Shown here: positions 7,359-13,630 of the stretch, one piece after another
How the letters are laid out: every line of letters starts with the position of its first letter
Numbering within the stretch: the first letter of the stretch is position 1
From: CAJGDV01 sp036667875
GTDB taxonomy: Bacteria; Bacillota_I; Bacilli_A; RF39; UBA660
Reading direction: 5' to 3'
DNA length: 26,240 bases
NCBI GenBank assembly: GCA_036667875.1
Contig: JAVWTD010000014.1
Coordinates: 1 to 26,240 of the forward strand
Made by a program: the position numbers and the translations under genes
The notes under the pieces: model-generated
Database searches by the model: none
Seen by the model: the letters and a program-made list of their open reading frames with translations, nothing else
What the model was told of the DNA's origin: nothing

Positions 7359-8126
7359 TTAATTTTTATTTTGATATCTCCTAACAGTTAATTTTAAATA
7401 CTCTTGTTCTTTTTCAATTCCTATATATTTTCTATTTAATCTATTTGCTACTATTCCTGTGGTACCGCTACCATTAAAAGGATCTAGAATTAAATCTCCT
7501 TCATTAGTAGACGATAGTATTATTTTTTCTAATAATGCTATTGGTTTTTGAGTTGGATGTTTTCCACATTTCTTTTCACTTGGCTTAGTTAATGATGTAT
7601 CCCAAACATCTTTCATTTGTTTCCCACCATTCATTTCTTTCATACAGGAATAATTAAATTTATGTTTGTTATTTTTAATATCTTTTTTAGCCCATAATAT
7701 TGTCTCTGTTGAATGTACAAAAGTACGACAGCTAATATTAGGAGGAGGATTTAATTTTCTCCATGTAATATTATTAATTACTTTAAATCCTTCTTCTTCT
7801 AAAGCCATTCCAATAGAATAAATGTTATGCATTGTCCCACTTATCCAAATGGTACCATCATCTTTTAAAACTTCTTTACATAAATTTATCCATTTTTTAT
7901 TAAATTTGTGTTTTTCTTTAAAAGAGATTTTTTCATCCCAATCTCCTTTTTTAACACTTGTCATTTTCCCACCTGAACAGGTTATTCCATCTCCAGATAA
8001 AAAATATGGAGGGTCAGCAAAGATCATATCAACACTTTTAGAATCTAAATTTTTAAGTATTTTAAAAGAATCTCCCTGAATAAGACTAAAATTATTATTT
8101 TCATAATAGTATTTTAACTTAGTCAT
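7359..8126 (-). CDS. dpnA: Adenine-specific DNA methyltransferase, DpnA-like
   Basis: A 255-residue beta-class amino-methyltransferase. The catalytic motif IV DPPYFLS is at residues 38-44, before the SAM-binding motif I DPFNGSGTTG near residues 215-224, the circular permutation expected of the beta class. GKHPTQKP (residues 188-195) is motif X-like. Length and layout match DpnA, the second methylase of DpnII systems, reported in Streptococcus to methylate GATC including in single-stranded DNA. It is preceded by AAGGGGTG and follows the DpnM-like gene by about 30 bp in one operon. The C-terminus (RRYQNKN) appears complete before the N-gap. Confidence 0.9.
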   Translation of the reverse strand: MTKLKYYYENNNFSLIQGDSFKILKNLDSKSVDMIFADPPYFLSGDGITCSGGKMTSVKKGDWDEKISFKEKHKFNKKWINLCKEVLKDDGTIWISGTMHNIYSIGMALEEEGFKVINNITWRKLNPPPNISCRTFVHSTETILWAKKDIKNNKHKFNYSCMKEMNGGKQMKDVWDTSLTKPSEKKCGKHPTQKPIALLEKIILSSTNEGDLILDPFNGSGTTGIVANRLNRKYIGIEKEQEYLKLTVRRYQNKN

Positions 8127-8156
8127 ATTACACCCCTTACTTATAATTTATTATGT

Positions 8157-9011
8157 TTATTCTTCGATTCCTTTTTTATTAATAAAATTTGTTATAATTA
8201 CTTCTTCAACTTTTCCTCTTTTTTTACCATTAGCATTTATATTTCTTTTGGCTTCAATAACATTTATATTGAAATCTTTATATAAATCATTTATTAAAGT
8301 AGTATTATGATTTGATAAAATAACATAACAACCTCTTGAATCTAATTCTTTAAATAAATTAGCTAATCTTACTTGTTCATCTTTTCCAAATCCATTTACT
8401 GTATAACTTGTAAATGTAGATGTTTCAGAATCATATGGAGGATCAAAATAAATCAAGTCATATTCTAAGGCATCTTTAACAGCATCCTCAAAATCAACAT
8501 TTAACATTTTTATATTATTATAATTAAAATATGAATGAATAATAGCCATATTTTGTTTTTCATAGGTATTAACCTTTTCTTTTTTATTAAACGGTACATT
8601 GAATTCGTTTTTACTATTTACTCTATATAAGCCGTTAAAACATGTTTTATTTAGATATATAGTTCTTGCTGCTCTTTTATATTCAACAATTTTTTTAAAT
8701 TTTACTTTATCTCTATCTTTATTTCTTATTTGAAAATAAAAATCCTCATTATGTTTTGCTTCATAATGATCTAATTCATTACACATTTTTTTGAATTTTT
8801 CTTCATCTTTAACACAGTTGTATACATTAATTAATTCTGAATTATAATCATTAATTACAGCATTCTTTGGAGATAATTCAAACAATAATGCTCCACCACC
8901 TACAAATGGTTCGTAATATGTGTTGTAATATTCAGGAATATACTTTTTAAGCTCTTGCATTACTTGTCTTTTTCCGCCTACCCATTTTACAAATGGTTTC
9001 CCTTTTATCAT
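8157..9011 (-). CDS. dpnM: DNA adenine methylase, Dam/DpnM family (GATC)
   Basis: A 284-residue alpha-class N6-adenine methyltransferase. Motif X is FVKWVGGKRQ (7-16), motif I YEPFVGGGALLFEL (33-46), and motif IV DLIYFDPPYDSE (185-196) with catalytic DPPY. TCFNGLYRVNSKNEFNVPF (residues 123-141) is typical of Dam/DpnM target recognition. From the family, it methylates the adenine of GATC in double-stranded DNA and protects the host from the DpnII-like nuclease. GAGGTG precedes the ATG; a promoter lies at 9073-9081. It is first in the R-M operon, the usual order, so protection is made before restriction. Confidence 0.94.
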   Translation of the reverse strand: MIKGKPFVKWVGGKRQVMQELKKYIPEYYNTYYEPFVGGGALLFELSPKNAVINDYNSELINVYNCVKDEEKFKKMCNELDHYEAKHNEDFYFQIRNKDRDKVKFKKIVEYKRAARTIYLNKTCFNGLYRVNSKNEFNVPFNKKEKVNTYEKQNMAIIHSYFNYNNIKMLNVDFEDAVKDALEYDLIYFDPPYDSETSTFTSYTVNGFGKDEQVRLANLFKELDSRGCYVILSNHNTTLINDLYKDFNINVIEAKRNINANGKKRGKVEEVIITNFINKKGIEE

Positions 9012-9530
9012 AGTACACCTCTATTCTTTAAGATAAAACATTAAAAAATATTACATTTTTATATGCACACTAATTATATCATATATATTTATTTTTTCTT
9101 CTTATTATACATTACTATTTACGGATTATTCTGACAAATACGAAAAAAGAGTCGAGAATTTTATGAAGTCTTAACATTTTTATTTACATCGAAAATTTCA
9201 TTTACGCTGAATGAGTTGTAATCTACTAATTGTTTACAGGCATATATTTATTTATTCCGTTCCTATAACAAGTTTCAAGATAACTGATGATATTAGTGTA
9301 ATCTTTCTTCTATTTACATTTTTAAATAGGAATGAATCAGTAAGTTTTCTTTCATATTGTCTTAATCATCTTTTAGAAATATTATTGGTAAAAGCAACTT
9401 TATAATTGTTAACGAAAACTAAATTATTTTCTTTGAATTTTTCTTGTCTTTCAATAGGATTAAACTATTCTAATGCTATTTTTTTTAGAAAATTCTTAGA
9501 AATCTTTTAATAGTAATAATTTATCTAATA
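9012..9530. other. Gene-free interval at the right end of the element
   Basis: About 520 bp with only the dpnM promoter recognised near its left end. Short frames on both strands (for example plus 9211-9405) lack ribosome sites and have non-coding composition. I see no tRNA, integrase remnant or strong repeat. It may hold regulatory sequence or decayed genes. Confidence 0.5.
9073..9081 (-). promoter_or_regulatory. Extended -10 promoter of the R-M operon
   Basis: TGATATAAT on the minus strand is a consensus TATAAT with the TGn extension, about 60 bp upstream of the dpnM start. No good -35 is seen at 17 bp, which is acceptable for extended -10 promoters. The same nonamer drives the ABC operon at 21643-21651. 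Confidence 0.5.
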
Positions 9531-9554
9531 AAAAAGACAAAATTAATTTGTCTT
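9531..9554 (-). terminator. Terminator inside the element, after the 5' coat-gene half
   Basis: On the minus strand AAGACAAA-TTAAT-TTTGTCTT is followed by TTTTTATT. It lies about 10 bp after the TGA stop of the truncated 54-codon frame. In the integrated state it would end the coat-gene transcript. It lies inside the element ends and would leave with the element. Confidence 0.7.
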
Positions 9555-9564
9555 GGTTATGTAC

Positions 9565-9729
9565 TCAAAATAATCTTTTTCTTCCTATGTATACCATAAA
9601 GGGGCATACTTGATTTACTTCATGGTATATATTCTCTTCAACACAGTTTGTTACTGTTTGTTCAACAACAGGACATTGTTTTTGTTCGCAACATGGCATT
9701 TGTTTCATGCAGCAGTTTCTATTAAACAT
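9565..9729 (-). CDS. 5' half of the split CotD-like gene, with element-encoded tail
   Basis: ATG at 9729 opens 54 codons. The first 40 (MFNRNCCMKQMPCCEQKQCP, VVEQTVTNCVEENIYHEVNQ) are cysteine-rich, with the CP-x-V-E and HEV signature I associate with CotD-like small coat proteins. The last 14 (VCPFMVYIGRKRLF) come from the element and end at TGA. A very strong GGGGG ribosome site lies 8 nt upstream, and a SigK-like promoter above it. The family normally continues after HEV with an H-x-x-P-x-H-T region; that part is absent here and is found at 945-1082. Joining at codon 40 (CAA, 9610-9612) gives 85 residues. As it stands the gene could still make a 54-residue Cys-rich peptide. Confidence 0.75.
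   Translation of the reverse strand: MFNRNCCMKQMPCCEQKQCPVVEQTVTNCVEENIYHEVNQVCPFMVYIGRKRLF
9590..9606 (-). repeat. Right terminal inverted repeat / attR arm
   Basis: The minus strand reads TGCCCCTTTATGGTATA, the 16/17 partner of the repeat at 1084-1100. It begins 3 bp after the shared core codon inside the 5' half of the coat gene. In an excised circle the two arms would face each other across the four bases AGTA (minus strand), a dyad as expected for an attP. Confidence 0.85.
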
Positions 9730-9750
9730 AAAAATCCCCCTTACCTACTT

Positions 9751-9780
9751 TATAATATGTAAGGATAGTTTAATTTGGTT
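9751..9780 (-). promoter_or_regulatory. SigK-like mother-cell promoter of the split coat gene
   Basis: The minus strand has CATATTATA (9751-9759), fitting the SigK -10 consensus CATAnnnTA, and AACC (9777-9780), fitting the -35 mACm, at 17 bp spacing. Predicted transcription starts shortly upstream of the GGGGG ribosome site. In A/T-rich DNA such a match can be chance, and TATTATA also resembles a weak SigA -10, but no SigA -35 is present. Confidence 0.45.
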
Positions 9781-9902
9781 ATGTATTTGTCTATATAAAA
9801 TCCATTTCCTGTATTTACAAAGACAAAATTTAATAATATAAACAAAAACTTAAATTAAAGTGTAGGTTTTATCTTCGTGTCCACTATTTTTCTTATTTAA
9901 TT

Positions 9903-9977
9903 CTAATTTTTTAATACTTCTACAACTAATAAATTACTTATCATAAAGAATCTCTTATCATTATAATCAAAGTACAT
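9903..9977 (-). CDS. Possible 24-residue peptide or extension of the membrane protein
   Basis: ATG at 9977 with GAGGA about 8 nt upstream opens MYFDYNDKRFFMISNLLVVE, then VLKN, and stops with TAG. It is in the same frame as the 338-residue membrane protein that ends at 10017 and is separated from it by a single TAA and 13 open codons. It may be a short downstream gene or a C-terminus cut off by a point stop. No family recognised. The rest of 9730-10016 holds only the coat-gene promoter. Confidence 0.25.
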   Translation of the reverse strand: MYFDYNDKRFFMISNLLVVEVLKN

Positions 9978-10016
9978 TGTAGATTCCTCTGTTAAAAAAT
10001 ATTTTATTATACCAAT

Positions 10017-11033
10017 TTATATTTTAAAAGTACTAATAATATCATTTAAACATTTGTTTTTAAATTTATGTTTTATTTTAAATCCTACCACATAAACATA
10101 ATTTTTTTCTTTATCTAAATTATTACTAATAAGTGCCATTTTAAGGTTTCCTAGTTTTTTTACTGCATCTCTTTGAAGTTTATTCTTATAGTATCTATTT
10201 GAATTTATAAAGTAAATATTTAAGAATAAAAACAATGGATACATAAATGTTAGTACAGCCATTAAAACATGAAATATAATGTAATTAAAACTGTTTAGAT
10301 TTATCCATAGAATACAAGACAAAGTAGAAACAAAAAGAGAAATAAGAATAATTTTTATAGTTTTCTTTTTGTCATAATTATAAATTTTATTTTTTAATTT
10401 ATAAGAAAGATAAAGATTAGCAAGTGACAACGGTATTGATAATAATATTAGTTCTATAAATTTAAAACTATTACTTATAAAAAACAAAACTTGCATAAAA
10501 TAAAGAACTCCAAAAAAGAACCCTATTACATAATCTGATATCTTATCTATATTACCATATATCTTTTTAACATTTTTTATTAACTCGTCATTAAATCTAT
10601 TTATATTATTAGAAAGTGAAAAGTCAGTTTTAACTAAATAATCTAGTTTTGATAGACTTATTTTTGATGATTCTGTTTCTTTGTATATCAAACAATTTAT
10701 ATATTTAATTACTATTTTATAAGATGTTATTAAATTAATTTCATCAAATTTTAATATATTTTGTTTTGTCCATTCTACATAAGTTTCATCGTCTTTAGTT
10801 GTTAATTTATAATAATTTTTATTAATTAAGTCAAGAAATGTCAACCAAAATAAATTCTTTATTTTTAAATTATTGTAACAATAAAAATTTATTATTGGTT
10901 CTTGCTTGTTTATATCTATATTTATATTATTCTCTATTTCATTTATTTTAATATTTCTATATTTATCTATCAAAAATATTATTGCTATATATAAAGAAAT
11001 TATAATTATAGGAATTAAACTATTTACATCCAT
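10017..11033 (-). CDS. DUF2207-like membrane protein, 338 aa
   Basis: An N-terminal membrane helix (residues 4-22) is followed by a cytosolic domain containing NLKIKNLFWLTFLDLINKNY, reminiscent of the block in DUF2207 proteins (fold A-T-L-L-D-L-I-N-R-G-Y). Four more hydrophobic segments then lie between about 168 and 278, and a basic C-terminal tail follows. The usual extracellular N-terminal domain of DUF2207 is missing, so it would be a short version, or another family. It starts 12 nt after the ffh stop, with AAGGAGA overlapping the gap, so it is co-transcribed with ffh. The function of the family is unknown to me. Confidence 0.55.
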   Translation of the reverse strand: MDVNSLIPIIIISLYIAIIFLIDKYRNIKINEIENNINIDINKQEPIINFYCYNNLKIKNLFWLTFLDLINKNYYKLTTKDDETYVEWTKQNILKFDEINLITSYKIVIKYINCLIYKETESSKISLSKLDYLVKTDFSLSNNINRFNDELIKNVKKIYGNIDKISDYVIGFFFGVLYFMQVLFFISNSFKFIELILLSIPLSLANLYLSYKLKNKIYNYDKKKTIKIILISLFVSTLSCILWINLNSFNYIIFHVLMAVLTFMYPLFLFLNIYFINSNRYYKNKLQRDAVKKLGNLKMALISNNLDKEKNYVYVVGFKIKHKFKNKCLNDIISTFKI

Positions 11034-11045
11034 ATTATTCTCCTT

Positions 11046-12353
11046 TTAAAATGGTAGTTTAAAGTTTCCGTTTTTAAATTGTTTCATCATTAATTTCATT
11101 TGTTCAAATTGTTTTAAAAGACGATTTACTTCTTCTACTGATCTTCCTGAACCATTCGCAATTCTTACTTTTCTTGTTGCTTTCAAAATGTCTGGATGTC
11201 TTCTTTCATAAGGTGTCATTGAAAGGATTATTGCTTCTACATGTGCCATGTCTTTAGGATCTACTTTTACGTCTGTTAGTCCCATTTTCTTGGCATTTGG
11301 TAGCATTTTTATTATATTTTCTAATGGACCCATTTTTTTTATTGCTTTAAATTGTGATAAGAAATCTTCTAAATCAAATTTACCATTTTGCATTTTTTTA
11401 GTTGCTTCTAAAGCTTCTTTTTCATCAATTACTGATTCGGCTTTTTCAAGCATACTCATTAAGTCACCCATTCCAAGAATTCTTGTAGCCATTCTATCTG
11501 GATAAAACTCTTCTAAACCATCCATTTTTTCAGATACACCAATAAATTTTATTGGTATATTTGTTAGGTGTCTAATAGATAAGGCTGCTCCACCTCTTGT
11601 GTCTCCATCTAATTTTGTCAAAACTGCTCCTGTTAGTGGAAGACTTTCATTAAATCCATTAATAACATTTATAGCGTCTTGACCTGTCATTGAATCTACT
11701 ACAAGTAGTATTTCATTAGGTTTAACTTTTTGATTAATATTTTTTAATTCTTCCATTAGTTCTGTGTCTATATGAAGTCTTCCGGCTGTATCAATTATTA
11801 CATAATTAAATCCGTTTTCTTTTGCGTATATAAGACCGTTACTAGCGATTTCAACTGGGTTATTTAAACCATCACTATACACTTCAACATTAAGTTCACG
11901 CCCTATTTGCTTTAACTGATCTATTGCTGCTGGACGGTAAACATCACACGCTATTAAAAGTGTTTTCTTATTATGCTTTTTTCTAAGCATTAGGCTTAAT
12001 TTGCCGGCAGTAGTTGTTTTTCCACTACCTTGTAGTCCAACCATCATACATATACTAGGATTACCGTTTAAATATATCTCAGACTGTTCTGTTCCTAATA
12101 GCTTTACTAACTCGTCTTTTAATATTTTAACAAAAACTTCTCCTGGTTTAAGGCTTTTTGCAACTTCATTTCCAAGGGCTTTCTCTTTTACAGTATTAAT
12201 AAAGTCTTTTACTACTATATAATTTACATCAGCTTCGAGAAGTGCAAGTCTAATTTCTCTTACTACTTCACTTATATTATCTTCACTAATGCGACCATAT
12301 CCTTTTATTTTATCTATAGCATTTTGTAGTCTATCTCCTAAACTTTCAAACAT
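11046..12353 (-). CDS. ffh: Signal recognition particle protein Ffh (SRP54)
   Basis: A 435-residue GTPase that with 4.5S/6S RNA binds signal sequences of nascent membrane proteins and delivers ribosomes to FtsY. The N domain is residues 1 to about 95. The G domain contains P-loop GLQGSGKTTT (106-115), DVYRPAA (137-143), DTAGR (188-192) and TKLDGD (246-251). The M domain follows from about 300 with the MGPLENIIKMLP and methionine-rich LKQFEQMKLMMKQFKNGNF end. The C-terminal tail is short compared with Bacillus Ffh. GGAG precedes the ATG. The usual upstream partner ylxM is absent; upstream is the terminator of ddl. Confidence 0.97.
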   Translation of the reverse strand: MFESLGDRLQNAIDKIKGYGRISEDNISEVVREIRLALLEADVNYIVVKDFINTVKEKALGNEVAKSLKPGEVFVKILKDELVKLLGTEQSEIYLNGNPSICMMVGLQGSGKTTTAGKLSLMLRKKHNKKTLLIACDVYRPAAIDQLKQIGRELNVEVYSDGLNNPVEIASNGLIYAKENGFNYVIIDTAGRLHIDTELMEELKNINQKVKPNEILLVVDSMTGQDAINVINGFNESLPLTGAVLTKLDGDTRGGAALSIRHLTNIPIKFIGVSEKMDGLEEFYPDRMATRILGMGDLMSMLEKAESVIDEKEALEATKKMQNGKFDLEDFLSQFKAIKKMGPLENIIKMLPNAKKMGLTDVKVDPKDMAHVEAIILSMTPYERRHPDILKATRKVRIANGSGRSVEEVNRLLKQFEQMKLMMKQFKNGNFKLPF

Positions 12354-12407
12354 GTTATCTCCATCCTTTTCTTGTCATATAAGTATATTTTAACATAAAT
12401 TAGCATT

Positions 12408-12431
12408 AAAAAAAAGAAGATTACTCTTCTT
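12408..12431 (-). terminator. Terminator after ddl
   Basis: On the minus strand AAGAAGA-GTAA-TCTTCTT is followed by a long T run. It starts just downstream of the ddl stop and ends the hydrolase-murF-ddl operon before ffh. Confidence 0.8.
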
Positions 12432-12433
12432 CT

Positions 12434-13618
12434 TTAAAATTTGCCTTTAATTCCTTTAGATCCTTTTGAACCAGAGAAATTTGAAAGGACATTTGTTTCA
12501 AATGTAAATACTTTTTTATTTCTATTTTTATAGTCTTTTATTGCTATTTCAATTGCTTCATTTAATAATTCAGGATATTTTTTGCCTGATGGTTCCCATA
12601 AATAATATGATAAGGAACCAGGAATTGTATTTGGTTCATTTATATAAACTTTTCCTTCTTTTTTATCTATTAAGAAGTCTATACGACATATTCCTGATAA
12701 TGATAAAGCTTTGAAGGCTTGAATTGCTAAATTTTTTACTTCTTCAGTTTGTTTTTTATCAATTCTTGCGGGTACAATTCTTGAAGTTGATACCATACCT
12801 TTTGAAGGTCCAGTTTTTTTGGAGTTTCCTAAGTACTTGTCATTGAAAGTTAAAAATTCTTTACTTGCCATAACTTCTTCTAGTACTGATGCTTGTTGGT
12901 ATTCATAATTCCCTATTACACTACAATTTACTTCTACTAGGTTAGGAATCATCTTTTCAATACATATTCTTGTATCATAAGTAATAGCGTCCATTATTGC
13001 GTCATCAAGTTCTTCTTCTTTTTTAACAACTTTAATTCCAACACTACTTCCAAGTGATGCTGGTTTTACTATTACTGGGAAACCAAGTTTTTTAATTTCT
13101 TTAACTATTTTTTCTGGATTATTCATGTAGTCACAGTCATAACACCAAGTATATGGAACAGTAGGCAAATTACAAGCATTGAATACTTGCTTCATAATAA
13201 TTTTATCTTGCCCTAAAGCACTTCCTAATACTCTACTTCCTACATAAGGAACACCTATTGTATCAAGGTAACCTGCTATTGTCCCATCTTCAACATTTGC
13301 ACCATGAACAATTGGAAATACTACATCTATTTCAGTTACTAAACGTTTGAAAAATCCCATTGATTGTAAGTAAAATCCTTCATCCTTTTTATACATAGTA
13401 ACCTTTGTTGCATATTTTTTTAGATTATTGAAGTCTTTATAAACTTCTATATCCATTAACATTTTCCCAGTATACCAAACACGATCTTTTGTCATGTAAA
13501 TTGGTACTATATCATATTTTTCGGTATCAATGCTTTGCATAGCTTGAACAGCTGAAATAATACTAATTTCATGTTCTACTGAAACTCCTCCGAATAAAAC
13601 TCCTAATTTAATTTTCAT
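12434..13618 (-). CDS. ddl: D-alanine--D-alanine ligase
   Basis: A 394-residue ATP-grasp ligase that joins two D-alanines for the peptidoglycan pentapeptide. It shows LFGGVSVEHEISIISA (8-23), FPIVHGANVEDGTIAGYLD, PVIVKPASLGSSVGIKV (ATP-grasp lysine and glycine loop), NDKYLG (lid loop) and the metal/adenine site RIDFLIDK...INEPNTIPG. Asn-Glu-Pro-Asn-Thr replaces the commoner N-E-x-N-T with little effect expected. It is slightly longer than E. coli DdlB because of a VanC/DdlA-type insertion and a GSKGSKGIKGKF tail. AATAGGAGGT precedes the ATG, 12 nt after murF. It makes the dipeptide that the upstream MurF would add. Confidence 0.95.
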   Translation of the reverse strand: MKIKLGVLFGGVSVEHEISIISAVQAMQSIDTEKYDIVPIYMTKDRVWYTGKMLMDIEVYKDFNNLKKYATKVTMYKKDEGFYLQSMGFFKRLVTEIDVVFPIVHGANVEDGTIAGYLDTIGVPYVGSRVLGSALGQDKIIMKQVFNACNLPTVPYTWCYDCDYMNNPEKIVKEIKKLGFPVIVKPASLGSSVGIKVVKKEEELDDAIMDAITYDTRICIEKMIPNLVEVNCSVIGNYEYQQASVLEEVMASKEFLTFNDKYLGNSKKTGPSKGMVSTSRIVPARIDKKQTEEVKNLAIQAFKALSLSGICRIDFLIDKKEGKVYINEPNTIPGSLSYYLWEPSGKKYPELLNEAIEIAIKDYKNRNKKVFTFETNVLSNFSGSKGSKGIKGKF

Positions 13619-13630
13619 ACTTACCTCCTA

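Larger units (their letters stand above)
1083..9612. mobile_element. Serine-recombinase integrative element splitting a coat gene
   Basis: The two ends carry TGCCCCTTTATGG(C/T)ATA as inverted copies and sit exactly between the two halves of the CotD-like gene. Each end also holds the plus-strand triplet TTG in direct orientation (1083-1085 and 9610-9612), which fits a serine-recombinase crossover core. Cargo, all on the minus strand: two methylases, a restriction endonuclease, small ORFs, a large serine recombinase, a decayed methyltransferase, a CYTH-HAD protein and a LysR regulator. There are no phage structural, replication or conjugation genes, so it is a compact genomic island rather than a complete prophage. 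The exact end could shift by 2-3 bp, because ACTT(T)G is partly shared. The length of about 8.5 kb is provisional, since 7240-7339 is an N-filled gap. The inference that this is one unit rests on the end symmetry and the reconstructed gene. Confidence 0.75.

Noticed and set aside
7164..7391. 75-residue plus-strand frame across the N gap
   Set aside because: Most of it is unknown bases; the rest is antisense to real minus-strand coding sequence.
9211..9405. 64-residue plus-strand ORF in the gene-free interval
   Set aside because: No ribosome site, no recognisable domain, hydrophobic composition typical of A/T-rich non-coding DNA.
1084..9606. Invertible DNA segment (phase switch) between the inverted repeats
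   Set aside because: Inverted ends alone would allow it, but the two gene halves are in the same orientation and would not be joined by inversion. The direct TTG core and the split gene fit excision better.
1083..9612. Complete prophage
   Set aside because: No capsid, portal, terminase, tail, lysis or replication genes; only recombinase, R-M and metabolic cargo.
945..9729. Two independent small coat genes instead of one split gene
   Set aside because: The right copy lacks the conserved H-T-H/H-x-Y-x-H part and the left copy lacks any start and the Cys-rich N-part. Both break at the same codon exactly at the element repeats. Kept as the main alternative, but less likely.
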